Assembly (NCBI RefSeq): GCF_029210375.1
Contig: NZ_JARGER010000038.1
Location: 186,001 to 250,000 of the forward strand
From: Nocardioides sp. YIM 152315
GTDB taxonomy: Bacteria > Actinomycetota > Actinomycetes > Propionibacteriales > Nocardioidaceae
DNA length: 64,000 bases
Direction of reading: 5' to 3'
This document shows, piece by piece, positions 16,584 to 24,705 of the stretch (positions are counted from its first letter, which is position 1; every line of letters begins with the position of its first letter). The notes under the pieces were generated by a model. It saw nothing but the letters and a program-made list of their open reading frames with translations. It searched no databases and was not told the origin of the DNA. The translations under genes were made by a program, and so were the position numbers.

Positions 16584-18413
16584 ATGGCAGACCCGGCACT
16601 CAGCAAGCTCCTCGACGGCGCGTCCGAGCCGGTCGTGGTGCTCCACGATCCCGGGGTCGAGCTCCGGGGCCTGCCGGCCGGGGTGACGCTGTCGACCACC
16701 GGCCACGACCTGCCGGGGCTCCCCCACCGCTGGGGCCTGGTCGTGCTCGCGTGCACCGACGTCCTGTCGCTGCGGCGCTGGGCCTCGGTGCTGCCCGGCC
16801 TCGGCCGCACCCGGGTCGTCGCCTGCCTGCTGGTCGAGGCCGAGCGGCCGGTGACGCTGGTGCCGCGACCGGAGTGGCCGATGCTGACCGCCCTGAACGC
16901 CCGCCGGGTCGCCAGCGGGGCGACGCTGACGGTGGCCCGCTTCGAGAGCGGCGTCCGCGCCGAGCTGGTGCTCCGCGAGCTGGCGCGGACCGCGGCGCCC
17001 GGGCGGGCGGCGTACGCCGGGCTCGTCGCAGCCACCACCCGGCCGGACCCGGCGACGGCTCCGCCGGTCGACCCGGGCCTCCAGGTGCTCGCCCGCCCGG
17101 CGGATGCCGTCGACGAGGGCCGCACCATCCCGCCCGACGTCGTGCTCGGCAGCACCCAGACCCTCCCGGCCCACCACGTGATCGACCGGCCGCCCACCAC
17201 CTCGACCGACGCACGGCTGCTGCGCGCGCCGGTCGACGAGGCGGTGCTCAACCCGGCCGGCTACCTCAAGGACGCCGAGCTGTCGACGGCCGCGCTCGAG
17301 GCGGCGCCCGACGGCCGGCTGCTGCTGCGCGGAGACGGCCTCGACCACTCGTTGAGCGCCGAGCAGGGCGCGACGCCGACCGCGGTCCGGCTGCTGCGCC
17401 CACACCGCGGCGTGCGTGTCTCCTGGCCTCCGGCCGAGCCGGAGCGGCTCGTGCGCACGGTCGCCGGCCTGGCCGCTGCGGGCGTGCCGCTGGTCGCGGA
17501 CGACGTACCGGCAACGGCGCGGGCCGGGCTCGGCGACCGGCTCGCCGATCTGCTGCTCGCGCGCCCCGACCTCGGCTCGTCGCTCCCTCGCGACGAGCAC
17601 AGCGTGCGCCTGCGGCGCGCCGGCCTGCTGGAGCACTCCGCGCTCGCGTGGCGCCGGCGGCTCGCCGCGGCCGCCGGCCTGCCGTTCCGGCCGTTCCCGA
17701 GCGTCACCGCGGTGCTCGCGACCAAGCGGCCGCACCTGCTCGGCCATGCCCTCCGGCAGGTCGCCAAGCAGCGCGGCGCCGACGTCGAGGTCGTCGTGGC
17801 CGCGCATGGCTTCGACGCGGACCCCGACCTCGTCCGCGCCCACGTCGGCGACCGGTTCGTGCTGCGGACCTTCGACGAGTCGACGTTCTTCGGCGACGTC
17901 CTCAACGGCGGTGTCGACGCGGCGTCGGGCGACCTGGTGCTGAAGATCGACGACGACGACTGGTACGGCCCCGACTTCGTCGCCGACCTGCTGCTGGCGC
18001 GCCACTACTCCGGGGCCGAGGTCGTCGGCACCACCGTCGAGTACGCCTACCTCGCCCCGATCAACCGCACCATCCGCCGTCGCGACGACAGCGAGCGGAT
18101 CGCGCAGTTCGTCGCGGGCGGCTCGATCATGACCGACCGCGCCTCGCTCACCGCCGCGGGACGCTTCCGCCGGGTGCGGCGGTACGTCGACGCCCAGCTG
18201 CTCGACGCCGCGCGCCAGCAGGGGCAGTCGATCTACCGGTCCCACGGCCTGGGCTACATGCTCCGGCGCACCGCGGCGGGTCACACGTGGGACCCCGGGC
18301 TCGAGTACTACCTCTCCGAGGAACGCCTGGAGGAGTCGTGGGACGGGTTCCATCCCAGCGCCCTGCTCGAGCACGACGAGTCCGAGGTGCCCGACGAGGC
18401 GAGGTCGCCATGA
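16584..18413 (+). CDS. Large GT2-type glycosyltransferase
   Basis: 609 residues. The first 360 or so are an unrecognised alanine/leucine-rich region; a GT2 domain begins near FPSVTAVLATKRPHLLGHAL and contains DVEVVVAAHGFD, the metal-binding KIDDDDWYGPDF, and a C-terminal FRRVRRYVDAQLLDAARQQG. Probably an envelope-glycan glycosyltransferase. ATG 16584 is preferred over GTG 16578 because TAGGAT (16569-16574) is then nine bases upstream. It overlaps the following GT2 by four bases (ATGA), so the two form an operon. Confidence 0.75.
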   Translation: MADPALSKLLDGASEPVVVLHDPGVELRGLPAGVTLSTTGHDLPGLPHRWGLVVLACTDVLSLRRWASVLPGLGRTRVVACLLVEAERPVTLVPRPEWPMLTALNARRVASGATLTVARFESGVRAELVLRELARTAAPGRAAYAGLVAATTRPDPATAPPVDPGLQVLARPADAVDEGRTIPPDVVLGSTQTLPAHHVIDRPPTTSTDARLLRAPVDEAVLNPAGYLKDAELSTAALEAAPDGRLLLRGDGLDHSLSAEQGATPTAVRLLRPHRGVRVSWPPAEPERLVRTVAGLAAAGVPLVADDVPATARAGLGDRLADLLLARPDLGSSLPRDEHSVRLRRAGLLEHSALAWRRRLAAAAGLPFRPFPSVTAVLATKRPHLLGHALRQVAKQRGADVEVVVAAHGFDADPDLVRAHVGDRFVLRTFDESTFFGDVLNGGVDAASGDLVLKIDDDDWYGPDFVADLLLARHYSGAEVVGTTVEYAYLAPINRTIRRRDDSERIAQFVAGGSIMTDRASLTAAGRFRRVRRYVDAQLLDAARQQGQSIYRSHGLGYMLRRTAAGHTWDPGLEYYLSEERLEESWDGFHPSALLEHDESEVPDEARSP

Positions 18414-19870
18414 GCACCCAGCCACGGGTCAGCGCCAACGACTGGCGGGTCCTCGATCCGCCGGCGCTCGGCGCCTGGAGGCCGAGCCTGTCGGTGACGG
18501 TGGTGATCCCCGCCTACCGGCCACACCGACTGCCCCTGGTGCTGGCCGCGCTGGCGGCGCAGAGCTACCCGGACCACCTCCTCGAGGTCGTCGTGGTCGA
18601 CGACCACTCCGACCCGCCGGTCGAGCTGCCCGAGGTCCGCCCGGCCAACACCCGACTGCTGACGACCGAGCACCGGTGGTCGAAGTCCAACACCTGCCGC
18701 ACCGGCATCGACCGCAGCGACGGCGACGTCATCCACTTCCTCGACAGCGACATGGTCCCCGCCCATCGCGAGGTCGAGGCCCACCTGCGGTGGCACCACG
18801 TCGTCGACTACGCGGCGGTGCTCGGCTTCCGGACCTTCGTCCCCGAGGACGCGCTCGACCACCTGACGCCGACCGCGCTGCACGACCACGTCGCCGCGGG
18901 CACCGACCTGCACACCCTGGTCGTCGGCGACCAGGTCCCGCAGGAGTGGACCGAGCGGATCCTGGCCGAGACCGACGGCCTGGCGGCGGCCGGACCGCGG
19001 GCCATGCGCCTGCACGTCGGCGCCTCGACGTCCGTGACCCGGGCGCTGGCGTCGAGCTCGGCGGGCCTGCCCCCCGAGCTCGACCTGGGCGAGGACATCG
19101 TGTTCGGCTACCGGCTGCGCGAGGCCGGGGCGGTCTTCGTGCCCGACCGCGCCGCTGTCTCGATCCACCTCGGGCAGTCGAGCGTGATGTCGAGGACCGC
19201 GCAGGTCAACCGCTTCAACCACCCTCACTTCGCCCAGCTCGTCCCCGAGTTCCGCGGGCACCGCCGCGCGGTGTCGCGCTCCTACGCCGTGCCGTACGCC
19301 GAGGTCGTGCTGCCGGTCGCCGGCGCCACCGCCGAGGAGGTCTGCGCCGTCGTCGACACCCAGCTGGCGTCCACGTTGCCGGACCTCGTCGTCACCCTCG
19401 TGGGCTCGTGGGCCGATCCCACGACCCGGGGGCCGGTCCTGGACGACCCGGCTCTCGAACAGCGACTGGTGCGCACGACGTACGAGCACGAGCCTCGGGT
19501 GCGCCTGGTGTCCGAGCCCGCGCCGCGGTCCGACGCGACCTTCCGCGTCACCCTGCCGGGCACGGGGGCGTTCCCTGCCGGCAAGGCCCTGGCCCAGCTG
19601 CTGCGCCGCATGGAGCTCGAGCACCTGGGGTGCGTCGACGTCGACCTGCCCGACGGCTCAGTCGCCCGCGTCGTGCGCACCCAGGCGCACGCCCGCGCGC
19701 TGCGCACGTGCGCGGACCGGTCGGAGTACGACGACGCGCTGGCGGCCTGCTACCCGGCGACCCGGGAGTCCGCCGCGCGCGCCGGCTTCGTGACCGACGA
19801 CGAAGCGCCGCCGGTCAAGCAGGTGCGGGGCCTGGTGGGCTGGGGCGTCGGGCGCGCCGACCGCGACTGA
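18410..19870 (+). CDS. GT2-type glycosyltransferase with C-terminal extension
   Basis: 486 residues. The GT2 domain (about 20-300) shows SVTVVIPAYRPHRLPLVL, VVVVDDHSDPP, the metal-binding FLDSDMVP and the acceptor-site GEDIVFGYRLREAG. A roughly 190-residue C-terminal extension (VLPVAGATAEEVCAVVDTQL...) has no match I know. Polymerising or chain-forming GT2 enzymes often have the ED motif; the product is unknown. Starts in the stop of the upstream gene. Its own stop lies in a hairpin shared with the convergent GH16 gene. Confidence 0.78.
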   Translation: MSTQPRVSANDWRVLDPPALGAWRPSLSVTVVIPAYRPHRLPLVLAALAAQSYPDHLLEVVVVDDHSDPPVELPEVRPANTRLLTTEHRWSKSNTCRTGIDRSDGDVIHFLDSDMVPAHREVEAHLRWHHVVDYAAVLGFRTFVPEDALDHLTPTALHDHVAAGTDLHTLVVGDQVPQEWTERILAETDGLAAAGPRAMRLHVGASTSVTRALASSSAGLPPELDLGEDIVFGYRLREAGAVFVPDRAAVSIHLGQSSVMSRTAQVNRFNHPHFAQLVPEFRGHRRAVSRSYAVPYAEVVLPVAGATAEEVCAVVDTQLASTLPDLVVTLVGSWADPTTRGPVLDDPALEQRLVRTTYEHEPRVRLVSEPAPRSDATFRVTLPGTGAFPAGKALAQLLRRMELEHLGCVDVDLPDGSVARVVRTQAHARALRTCADRSEYDDALAACYPATRESAARAGFVTDDEAPPVKQVRGLVGWGVGRADRD

Positions 19871-19904
19871 CGCCGCCAGCACCGGGGCAGAGGTCCGGCG
19901 TCAG
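19867..19904. terminator. Bidirectional terminator hairpin carrying both stop codons
   Basis: Perfect nine-base arms CTGACGCCG (19867-19875) and CGGCGTCAG (19896-19904). The plus-strand stop (19868-19870) and the minus-strand stop (19901-19903) each lie within one arm, so the two convergent genes end symmetrically in one hairpin. Confidence 0.6.
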
Positions 19905-21028
19905 GGACGCCAGACCCGCACCCAGTCGACCAGGGTGGTCTGCGGCAGGTCGGACTCCTTGGGCAGCAGCTCCAGCTCGTAGTTGGAGCTGAGGTTGCTC
20001 AGGATCAGGAACTCGTCGACCTCGGCGATGCCTTCCTCGAGGACCGAGGTGATCTGGCCGTCGATGCGGAAGACGTACTTCTCGGGCGTCCACTCGACGG
20101 AGAACACGTGGTAGCGCTTCCACCACTTCTTCCCGTACTGGCCCGGGTCCTCGATCCAGCCTCCGGACTTCACCTTGTCGTCGCCGTCGGCATAGTGGAC
20201 GTAGCTCGCCAGCCCCGTGTGCGGCCGGCGGCCGAACCACTCGATGACGTCGATCTCCGCCCCACCGCCCATGCCATCGGCCGGCTGCATCCAGAAGGCG
20301 GCGTGCTGGCCACGCTCCTGGTGGAACTTCATCCGCGCCGCGGCGAAGCCGTACTTGAACCGGAACGAGCTCTCCGTGCCGAAGTTGGCGTTCAGGCGGT
20401 GGTCGTACTGCTCGCCCTCGTACTTGCAGGGGCCGGACGCATCGGGGTCCAAGGCGACCGACATCGCCGCCACACCGCCGCCCACCTCGACCATGCTGGG
20501 GTCGGGCTTGGAGCAGTCGCGTGCCTCGACGCTGTATCCCTGGAGCCGGTGCATCCAGCGGTCGCCGAGGGAGTCGCCGTCGAAGGGCTCGTCGAACGCG
20601 AGCTTCTCCTCCCAGACCTTCGACTCGAGCTGCTCGCTGCGCACGCCCTCGCCGGCCACCAGGCGGTAGGTCTGCGGTTCGCCCTCGACCCGGTAGGGCG
20701 CCACGAACACGACGTTGCCCTCGGTGTCCTGCTCGTCGGTGTCGATCACGGACCACTCGTCGTCGCGGCGCACCTCGAGCTGGACCGTCTCACCCCCGAC
20801 CGCCGGCTCGACCGAGCCCTCGATGGTGAGGTCGGCCTTGTCGGCCTTGTGGGCCTTCTCCCCGGTGTCGACGACGGGCGGCAGCATCCGGGCGACGATG
20901 CCGTCCTTCGCAGGCTCGTCCTCGTCGTCGCCCGAGCAGCCGGCCGCGGCCACGGCAAAAGCCGCCGCGACCACGAGGGTCGCGGCGGCCTTGCGGTGCG
21001 CACGAGCGCTGCGAAGGAACGTCGTCAC
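19901..21028 (-). CDS. Secreted GH16-family glycoside hydrolase, lipoprotein
   Basis: 375 residues. N-terminal lipoprotein signal (VVAAAFAVAAAGCSG, lipidated Cys near residue 31), a beta-rich spacer of about 100 residues, then a GH16 domain with the catalytic motif EIDVIEWFG and the C-terminal VDWVRVW strand. Family 16 retaining enzymes cleave beta-1,3/1,4-glucans, carrageenans, agars or bacterial capsules. Location next to glycosyltransferases suggests trimming or release of the polymer made by this locus. GTG start overlaps the stop of the upstream GH16 gene (GTGA). Confidence 0.85.
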   Translation of the reverse strand: MTTFLRSARAHRKAAATLVVAAAFAVAAAGCSGDDEDEPAKDGIVARMLPPVVDTGEKAHKADKADLTIEGSVEPAVGGETVQLEVRRDDEWSVIDTDEQDTEGNVVFVAPYRVEGEPQTYRLVAGEGVRSEQLESKVWEEKLAFDEPFDGDSLGDRWMHRLQGYSVEARDCSKPDPSMVEVGGGVAAMSVALDPDASGPCKYEGEQYDHRLNANFGTESSFRFKYGFAAARMKFHQERGQHAAFWMQPADGMGGGAEIDVIEWFGRRPHTGLASYVHYADGDDKVKSGGWIEDPGQYGKKWWKRYHVFSVEWTPEKYVFRIDGQITSVLEEGIAEVDEFLILSNLSSNYELELLPKESDLPQTTLVDWVRVWRP

Positions 21029-22209
21029 AGCTTCCAGACCCGCACCCAGTCCACGGACGAGCCCTGGGGCAGCTTCTTCTCCTTCTTCATGTACTTGAGC
21101 TGGTAGTCCGAGCTCAGCTGGCTCAGCAGCAGGAACTGCTCGCGACCGGAGACGCCCTTCTTGATGACGCTCGTCACCTGGCCGTCGATGTAGAAGGTGT
21201 AGGAACGCGGCGTCCACTTGACCGAGAACACGTGGTACTTCTTCGACCACTTGTTGCCGTACTGCTGCGGCTTCTTGATCCAGGAGCCGACCTTCACGCC
21301 GTGGTTCTTGCGCGGCACGTAGTGGATGTAGCTGGAGAGACCACCGGAGGGGTGCTTCTCCCCGAACCACTCGACGACGTCGATCTCGGCGCCGGTCTTG
21401 CGGGCGCTGCCGTACTCGGCGACACGGTTGGTGGGCTGCAGCCAGAAGCCGAAGTGCTGGCCACGCAGGCGGTTGAGCTTCACGCGCGCGGCGGCGTACC
21501 CGTACTTGAAGGCGAAGGCGCCCTCGGTGCCGATCATGGCGTTGGTGCGCCAGGCGAAGCTCCTGTGGTCGTACTTGCAGCGACCCGGCCGCGCCTTGTC
21601 CTCGCCGACGACCAGACGGGCGACGTTGTGGCCGACCCTCGTGTTGGCGGCCTCGGTGCGGGAGCACTCGCGCAGGCCCGCGTGGCCGTAGTCCTGCTCA
21701 CGGAAGGACCAGGTGGACGCGTCGAGGTCGGAGCCCGAGAACTCGTCGGTGAACTGCTCCTTGTAGGTCCACTTCAGCGTCGAGACCTTCTTGCTGACCG
21801 TGGTCGGCATGCCGGAGCCGGTGGCCCGCAGCCGGTAGGTCACGGCCTTGCGCTTGCGGAGGTACGGCGCGGCGATCTGCACCACGCCGGACTTGTCCTG
21901 GCGGGCGGCGCCGGCCCTGACCCACTTCTTGCCGGCCTTGCGGTCGAGGATGACGGTGCGGCCCGGCTTCTTCGGCCGGAACGTGCCGGCGACGACCACC
22001 TTGGCCCGGTCGGAGCGGGCCGGCCGCTTCCCGACGCTGGAGATCGGCGGGGTCAGCTCGATCTTCACACGCTGCTTGGCCTTCTTCTTCTGGACGTGGG
22101 CCTTGCTGGCAGGGGCGGCGGTTCCGGCCGGCGCGTCGACGGTGGCGACGGCGAGGCCGGCACCGACGGTGAGCGCCAGCGCAGCAGCAAACGTTCGGAG
22201 GGAGGTCAT
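21025..22209 (-). CDS. Secreted GH16-family glycoside hydrolase
   Basis: 394 residues with a Sec signal peptide (TFAAALALTVGAGLAVATVDA), a Lys/Arg-rich spacer, and a GH16 domain holding EIDVVEWFG. It is paralogous to the downstream gene (shared HYVP/HYAD, KKYHVFSV, VDWVRVW, LSSDYQL/LSSNYEL) but has no lipobox, so one enzyme may be released and one anchored. ATG 22209 is preferred to an in-frame TTG nine bases upstream. Candidate -10 TATCAT lies near 22276-22281 on the minus strand. Confidence 0.85.
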   Translation of the reverse strand: MTSLRTFAAALALTVGAGLAVATVDAPAGTAAPASKAHVQKKKAKQRVKIELTPPISSVGKRPARSDRAKVVVAGTFRPKKPGRTVILDRKAGKKWVRAGAARQDKSGVVQIAAPYLRKRKAVTYRLRATGSGMPTTVSKKVSTLKWTYKEQFTDEFSGSDLDASTWSFREQDYGHAGLRECSRTEAANTRVGHNVARLVVGEDKARPGRCKYDHRSFAWRTNAMIGTEGAFAFKYGYAAARVKLNRLRGQHFGFWLQPTNRVAEYGSARKTGAEIDVVEWFGEKHPSGGLSSYIHYVPRKNHGVKVGSWIKKPQQYGNKWSKKYHVFSVKWTPRSYTFYIDGQVTSVIKKGVSGREQFLLLSQLSSDYQLKYMKKEKKLPQGSSVDWVRVWKL

Positions 22210-22357
22210 GAGTTCCAATCAGTCAGTCGAGCTTCACTCGACGGGCGGTCAGGAGATCTCGGCAGGGGCAGCGCCATGATAGGTACATTCATTGGCGTGG
22301 CCCCAACTGGCGGCACCTGTCGGTGTGCCGTGCGTGGGACGAGCATAGGGAGAGTTC

Positions 22358-23401
22358 ATGACGCAGAGCGCGAGCCCGACGTCGTCGGGCCGGCGGGTCG
22401 TCATGATCGTCGGCTCGGGACGCAGCGGCACCAGTGTGATGGCCTGCACACTGCAGCAGCTCGGCATGCGCGTCCCCGCGCCGGAGGTGCCACCGGACGC
22501 GACGAACCCCAAGGGCTTCGGTGAGTCGCAGTGGCTGGTCGACTTCCACGACAGGCTCCTCCAGCGGGCGAACGTCACCGTGTCGGATGCTCGCCCGCGG
22601 GCCTGGTTCGCGACCAGCAAGCAGAGCACCAACGAGCGCTTCCGCCGGCAGGCGAGCACCTGGCTCGAGGGCCAGTTCGAGGACGCGGACGAGGTCGTCC
22701 TCAAGGACCCGCGCCTGGTCTGGTTCCTGGGCCTGTGGGAGAGCGCCGCCCTCCACGTCGGCGTCACGCCGGTCTTCATCAGCATGCTGCGCCCCCCGGC
22801 CGAGGTGATCGGCAGCAAGCACCACCACTACTCCTCCCGCGTGAGCCTCGAGAGCAGGGCGGCGTCGTGGGTCAACCTCGTGCTGCACACCGAGCGCGCC
22901 ACGCGCGGCAAGGCGCGCGCGTTCGTCCGCTACCACGACCTGCTCTCCGACTGGACCGTCCCGGTGCACCACCTCGGCGAGGAGTTCGGGCTCGACGCCG
23001 TGCTGTCGGCCTCGGCGAAGGATCTGCGCGGTGTCTACGAGCTGATTGACCCCTCGCTCTACCGGGTACGTTCCACCGACGTGGAGGTACCGATCAGGGG
23101 AGACCTGAAGTCGCTGATGGACGGCACCCAGGAGCTCGCGGAGCGCCTCGCCGACGGCAAGGACGACTCCGACGCACACGACCTCTCCGACCGGCTGCGC
23201 ACCGACTACCTCGACCTGTACGAGCAGTCCGAGGCGATCGCCGACTCCACGACGCAGGCCGTCGGCCGCAAGCTCCGCAAGCGGCACGCCCGGGCCCTCG
23301 ACCAGGCGCTCACCCAAGCCGGTGGCCAGGAGCGCGAGCCCGCGTCCGCCGTCGAGCCGCCACCGCGTCGGCAGCGCAAGTTCCGGCGCGGCGGGAGCTG
23401 A
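22358..23401 (+). CDS. Sulfotransferase family protein
   Basis: 347 residues. It has the PAPS-binding landmarks of sulfotransferases: 5'-phosphosulfate loop VGSGRSGTS (near residue 20), NPKGFGE, KDPRLVWF, and the 3'-phosphate site LRPPAEVIGS. The product would transfer a sulfo group from PAPS, plausibly to a glycan made by the neighbouring glycosyltransferases. The charged C-terminal tail (residues about 300-347) is probably disordered. ATG 22358 follows AGGGAGAG. It is five bases upstream of a GT2 gene, repeating the arrangement at 12415-14291. Confidence 0.82.
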   Translation: MTQSASPTSSGRRVVMIVGSGRSGTSVMACTLQQLGMRVPAPEVPPDATNPKGFGESQWLVDFHDRLLQRANVTVSDARPRAWFATSKQSTNERFRRQASTWLEGQFEDADEVVLKDPRLVWFLGLWESAALHVGVTPVFISMLRPPAEVIGSKHHHYSSRVSLESRAASWVNLVLHTERATRGKARAFVRYHDLLSDWTVPVHHLGEEFGLDAVLSASAKDLRGVYELIDPSLYRVRSTDVEVPIRGDLKSLMDGTQELAERLADGKDDSDAHDLSDRLRTDYLDLYEQSEAIADSTTQAVGRKLRKRHARALDQALTQAGGQEREPASAVEPPPRRQRKFRRGGS

Positions 23402-23406
23402 CCACG

Positions 23407-24387
23407 ATGAGCACCGTCGCCCGCGGCCGTCCGGCGCCCCCCGCCACCGGCATCGACGCCGGACAGGTGACGCGCAACCGCGAGGGCGAGCCCGACTACG
23501 ACATCCACTGGCCGTGGCACCGCCCCCAGCGGCCCGGCCTGACGGCGGTCCTGCGCGTGCGCAACGAGGCACACAACCTGCCCTGGGTGCTGCCGCCGCT
23601 GCTCGAGGCCGTGCCGTTCGTCGTCATCGTCGACAACCAGTCCTCCGACGGCACGCTCGAGACCGCGCAGCGGATCGTGGCCGACCTCGGCGCGGCCGAC
23701 CGGGTGACGCTCACGTCGTACCCCTTCGTGGTCAGCCGGTGCGGCCCCGAGCACCTCGCGACGCCCGCCGACTCGGTGCACAGCCTCACCCACTTCTACA
23801 ACTGGTCGTTCTCGCACGTGACCACGGCGTACGCGATGAAGTGGGACGGCGACATGGTGCTCACCCCCGAGGGCGTCGCGGCGGTGCGCGACCTCTCGTG
23901 GCAGCTCGAGGGCGAGGAGGTCATGGTGCTGTTCCCGCGCCTCCCCCTCTACATCGAGTCCGAGTCGGTCGGCTACCTCGACGCGAGCTCGCGCAACATG
24001 GAGCCGTGGATCCACCCGGTCGGCCCGGCGTACACGTTCGTCAAGGGCTTCGACTGGGAGGTCTGGCAGCACCCCGACGACATGGAGCGGCTCGTAATGC
24101 CCCTGGGCACGTTCGTCGAGCTCAAGTGGCTCGACCACGACGAGTTCGCCCACTGGACCGACCCGAGCGCGTTCACCGACAATCGGTCGCCGCGCAAGGT
24201 CCGCGAGTACCACGTGCACTCCACGCTCCGCGTCGGCCGGGCCGACGAGCTCGACCACGTCTTCCGCATCGAGGCCCCGCCCGGCGTGCACATCGTCGAC
24301 CATGCGGCCCGGTTCTGGCTGCCGCGGCACGCCCGTGGGCTGCCCCAGCCGGGCCGGCGCAACAACGGCGACGGCGACGAGAACTAG
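23407..24387 (+). CDS. Family 2 glycosyltransferase (paired with sulfotransferase)
   Basis: 326 residues; paralogue of the protein at 13374. GT-A landmarks LTAVLRVRNEAHNLPW, IVDNQSSDGT and the metal-binding MKWDGDMVLT are intact, and SRCGPEHLATPADS plus FAHWTDPSAF are conserved with the paralogue. No signal peptide or membrane helix. Function inferred from context: adds a sugar to the same envelope or extracellular polymer. Five bases after the sulfotransferase stop, so co-transcribed. Confidence 0.8.
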   Translation: MSTVARGRPAPPATGIDAGQVTRNREGEPDYDIHWPWHRPQRPGLTAVLRVRNEAHNLPWVLPPLLEAVPFVVIVDNQSSDGTLETAQRIVADLGAADRVTLTSYPFVVSRCGPEHLATPADSVHSLTHFYNWSFSHVTTAYAMKWDGDMVLTPEGVAAVRDLSWQLEGEEVMVLFPRLPLYIESESVGYLDASSRNMEPWIHPVGPAYTFVKGFDWEVWQHPDDMERLVMPLGTFVELKWLDHDEFAHWTDPSAFTDNRSPRKVREYHVHSTLRVGRADELDHVFRIEAPPGVHIVDHAARFWLPRHARGLPQPGRRNNGDGDEN

Positions 24388-24491
24388 CTGCCCCTGCGCG
24401 TCCTCCCCTGCTCGACGTCGACGCGCTCCGGTGTCTCGCGCGGTGTGACGGGTGCGGTGCCTGTGGTGGTCGTGGCCCCCGCCGTGGCTGC

Positions 24492-24561
24492 TGTAACGGT
24501 GGTTCGTGGGATCTTCTGACCCGTCATGACGGGGCAGCAGTGCCCACAACACCCCGTTACA
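24492..24561. repeat. 70-bp palindromic dispersed repeat, copy 1
   Basis: Begins TGTAACGGTGGTTCGTGGGA and ends CACCCCGTTACA, with the perfect central palindrome CCCGTCATGACGGG. It lies between convergent genes. The first 43 bases are identical to copy 2 at 25820. Arms pair imperfectly, as if two arm types had recombined. Confidence 0.75.
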
Positions 24562-24606
24562 TCGGACCCGCCGCCCGACCCGCCGCCCCCGAGCCACCGC
24601 CCCGCC

Positions 24607-24705
24607 GCTACCTCAGCTTCTGCGTGCCCGCCGGATGCCGCTACCTCAGCTTCTGCGTGCCCGCCGGATGCCGCTACCTCAGCTTCTGCGTGCCCGCCGG
24701 ATGAC
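24607..24705. repeat. 33-bp tandem repeat, three copies, overlapping a gene's 3' end
   Basis: Three units of 33 bases, at 24607, 24640 and 24673; the first two are identical and the last differs only at its end. Each starts GCTACCTCAGCTTCTGCGTG. The third overlaps the final codons and stop (24679-24681) of the AbiEi-like gene, so the array looks like a tandem duplication of that gene's 3' end. No spacers, hence not CRISPR. Confidence 0.85.

Noticed and set aside
16401..18425. Minus-strand open frame extending the 14280 glycosyltransferase upstream for about 675 codons
   Set aside because: It runs antisense to the GT2 gene at 16584 and through the cloverleaf-like element. The real protein start at 16400 has a -10 hexamer and the correct composition begins there.
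24607..24705. CRISPR-like array
   Set aside because: The 33-base units are directly adjacent with no spacers and include the stop codon of a gene; no cas genes nearby.
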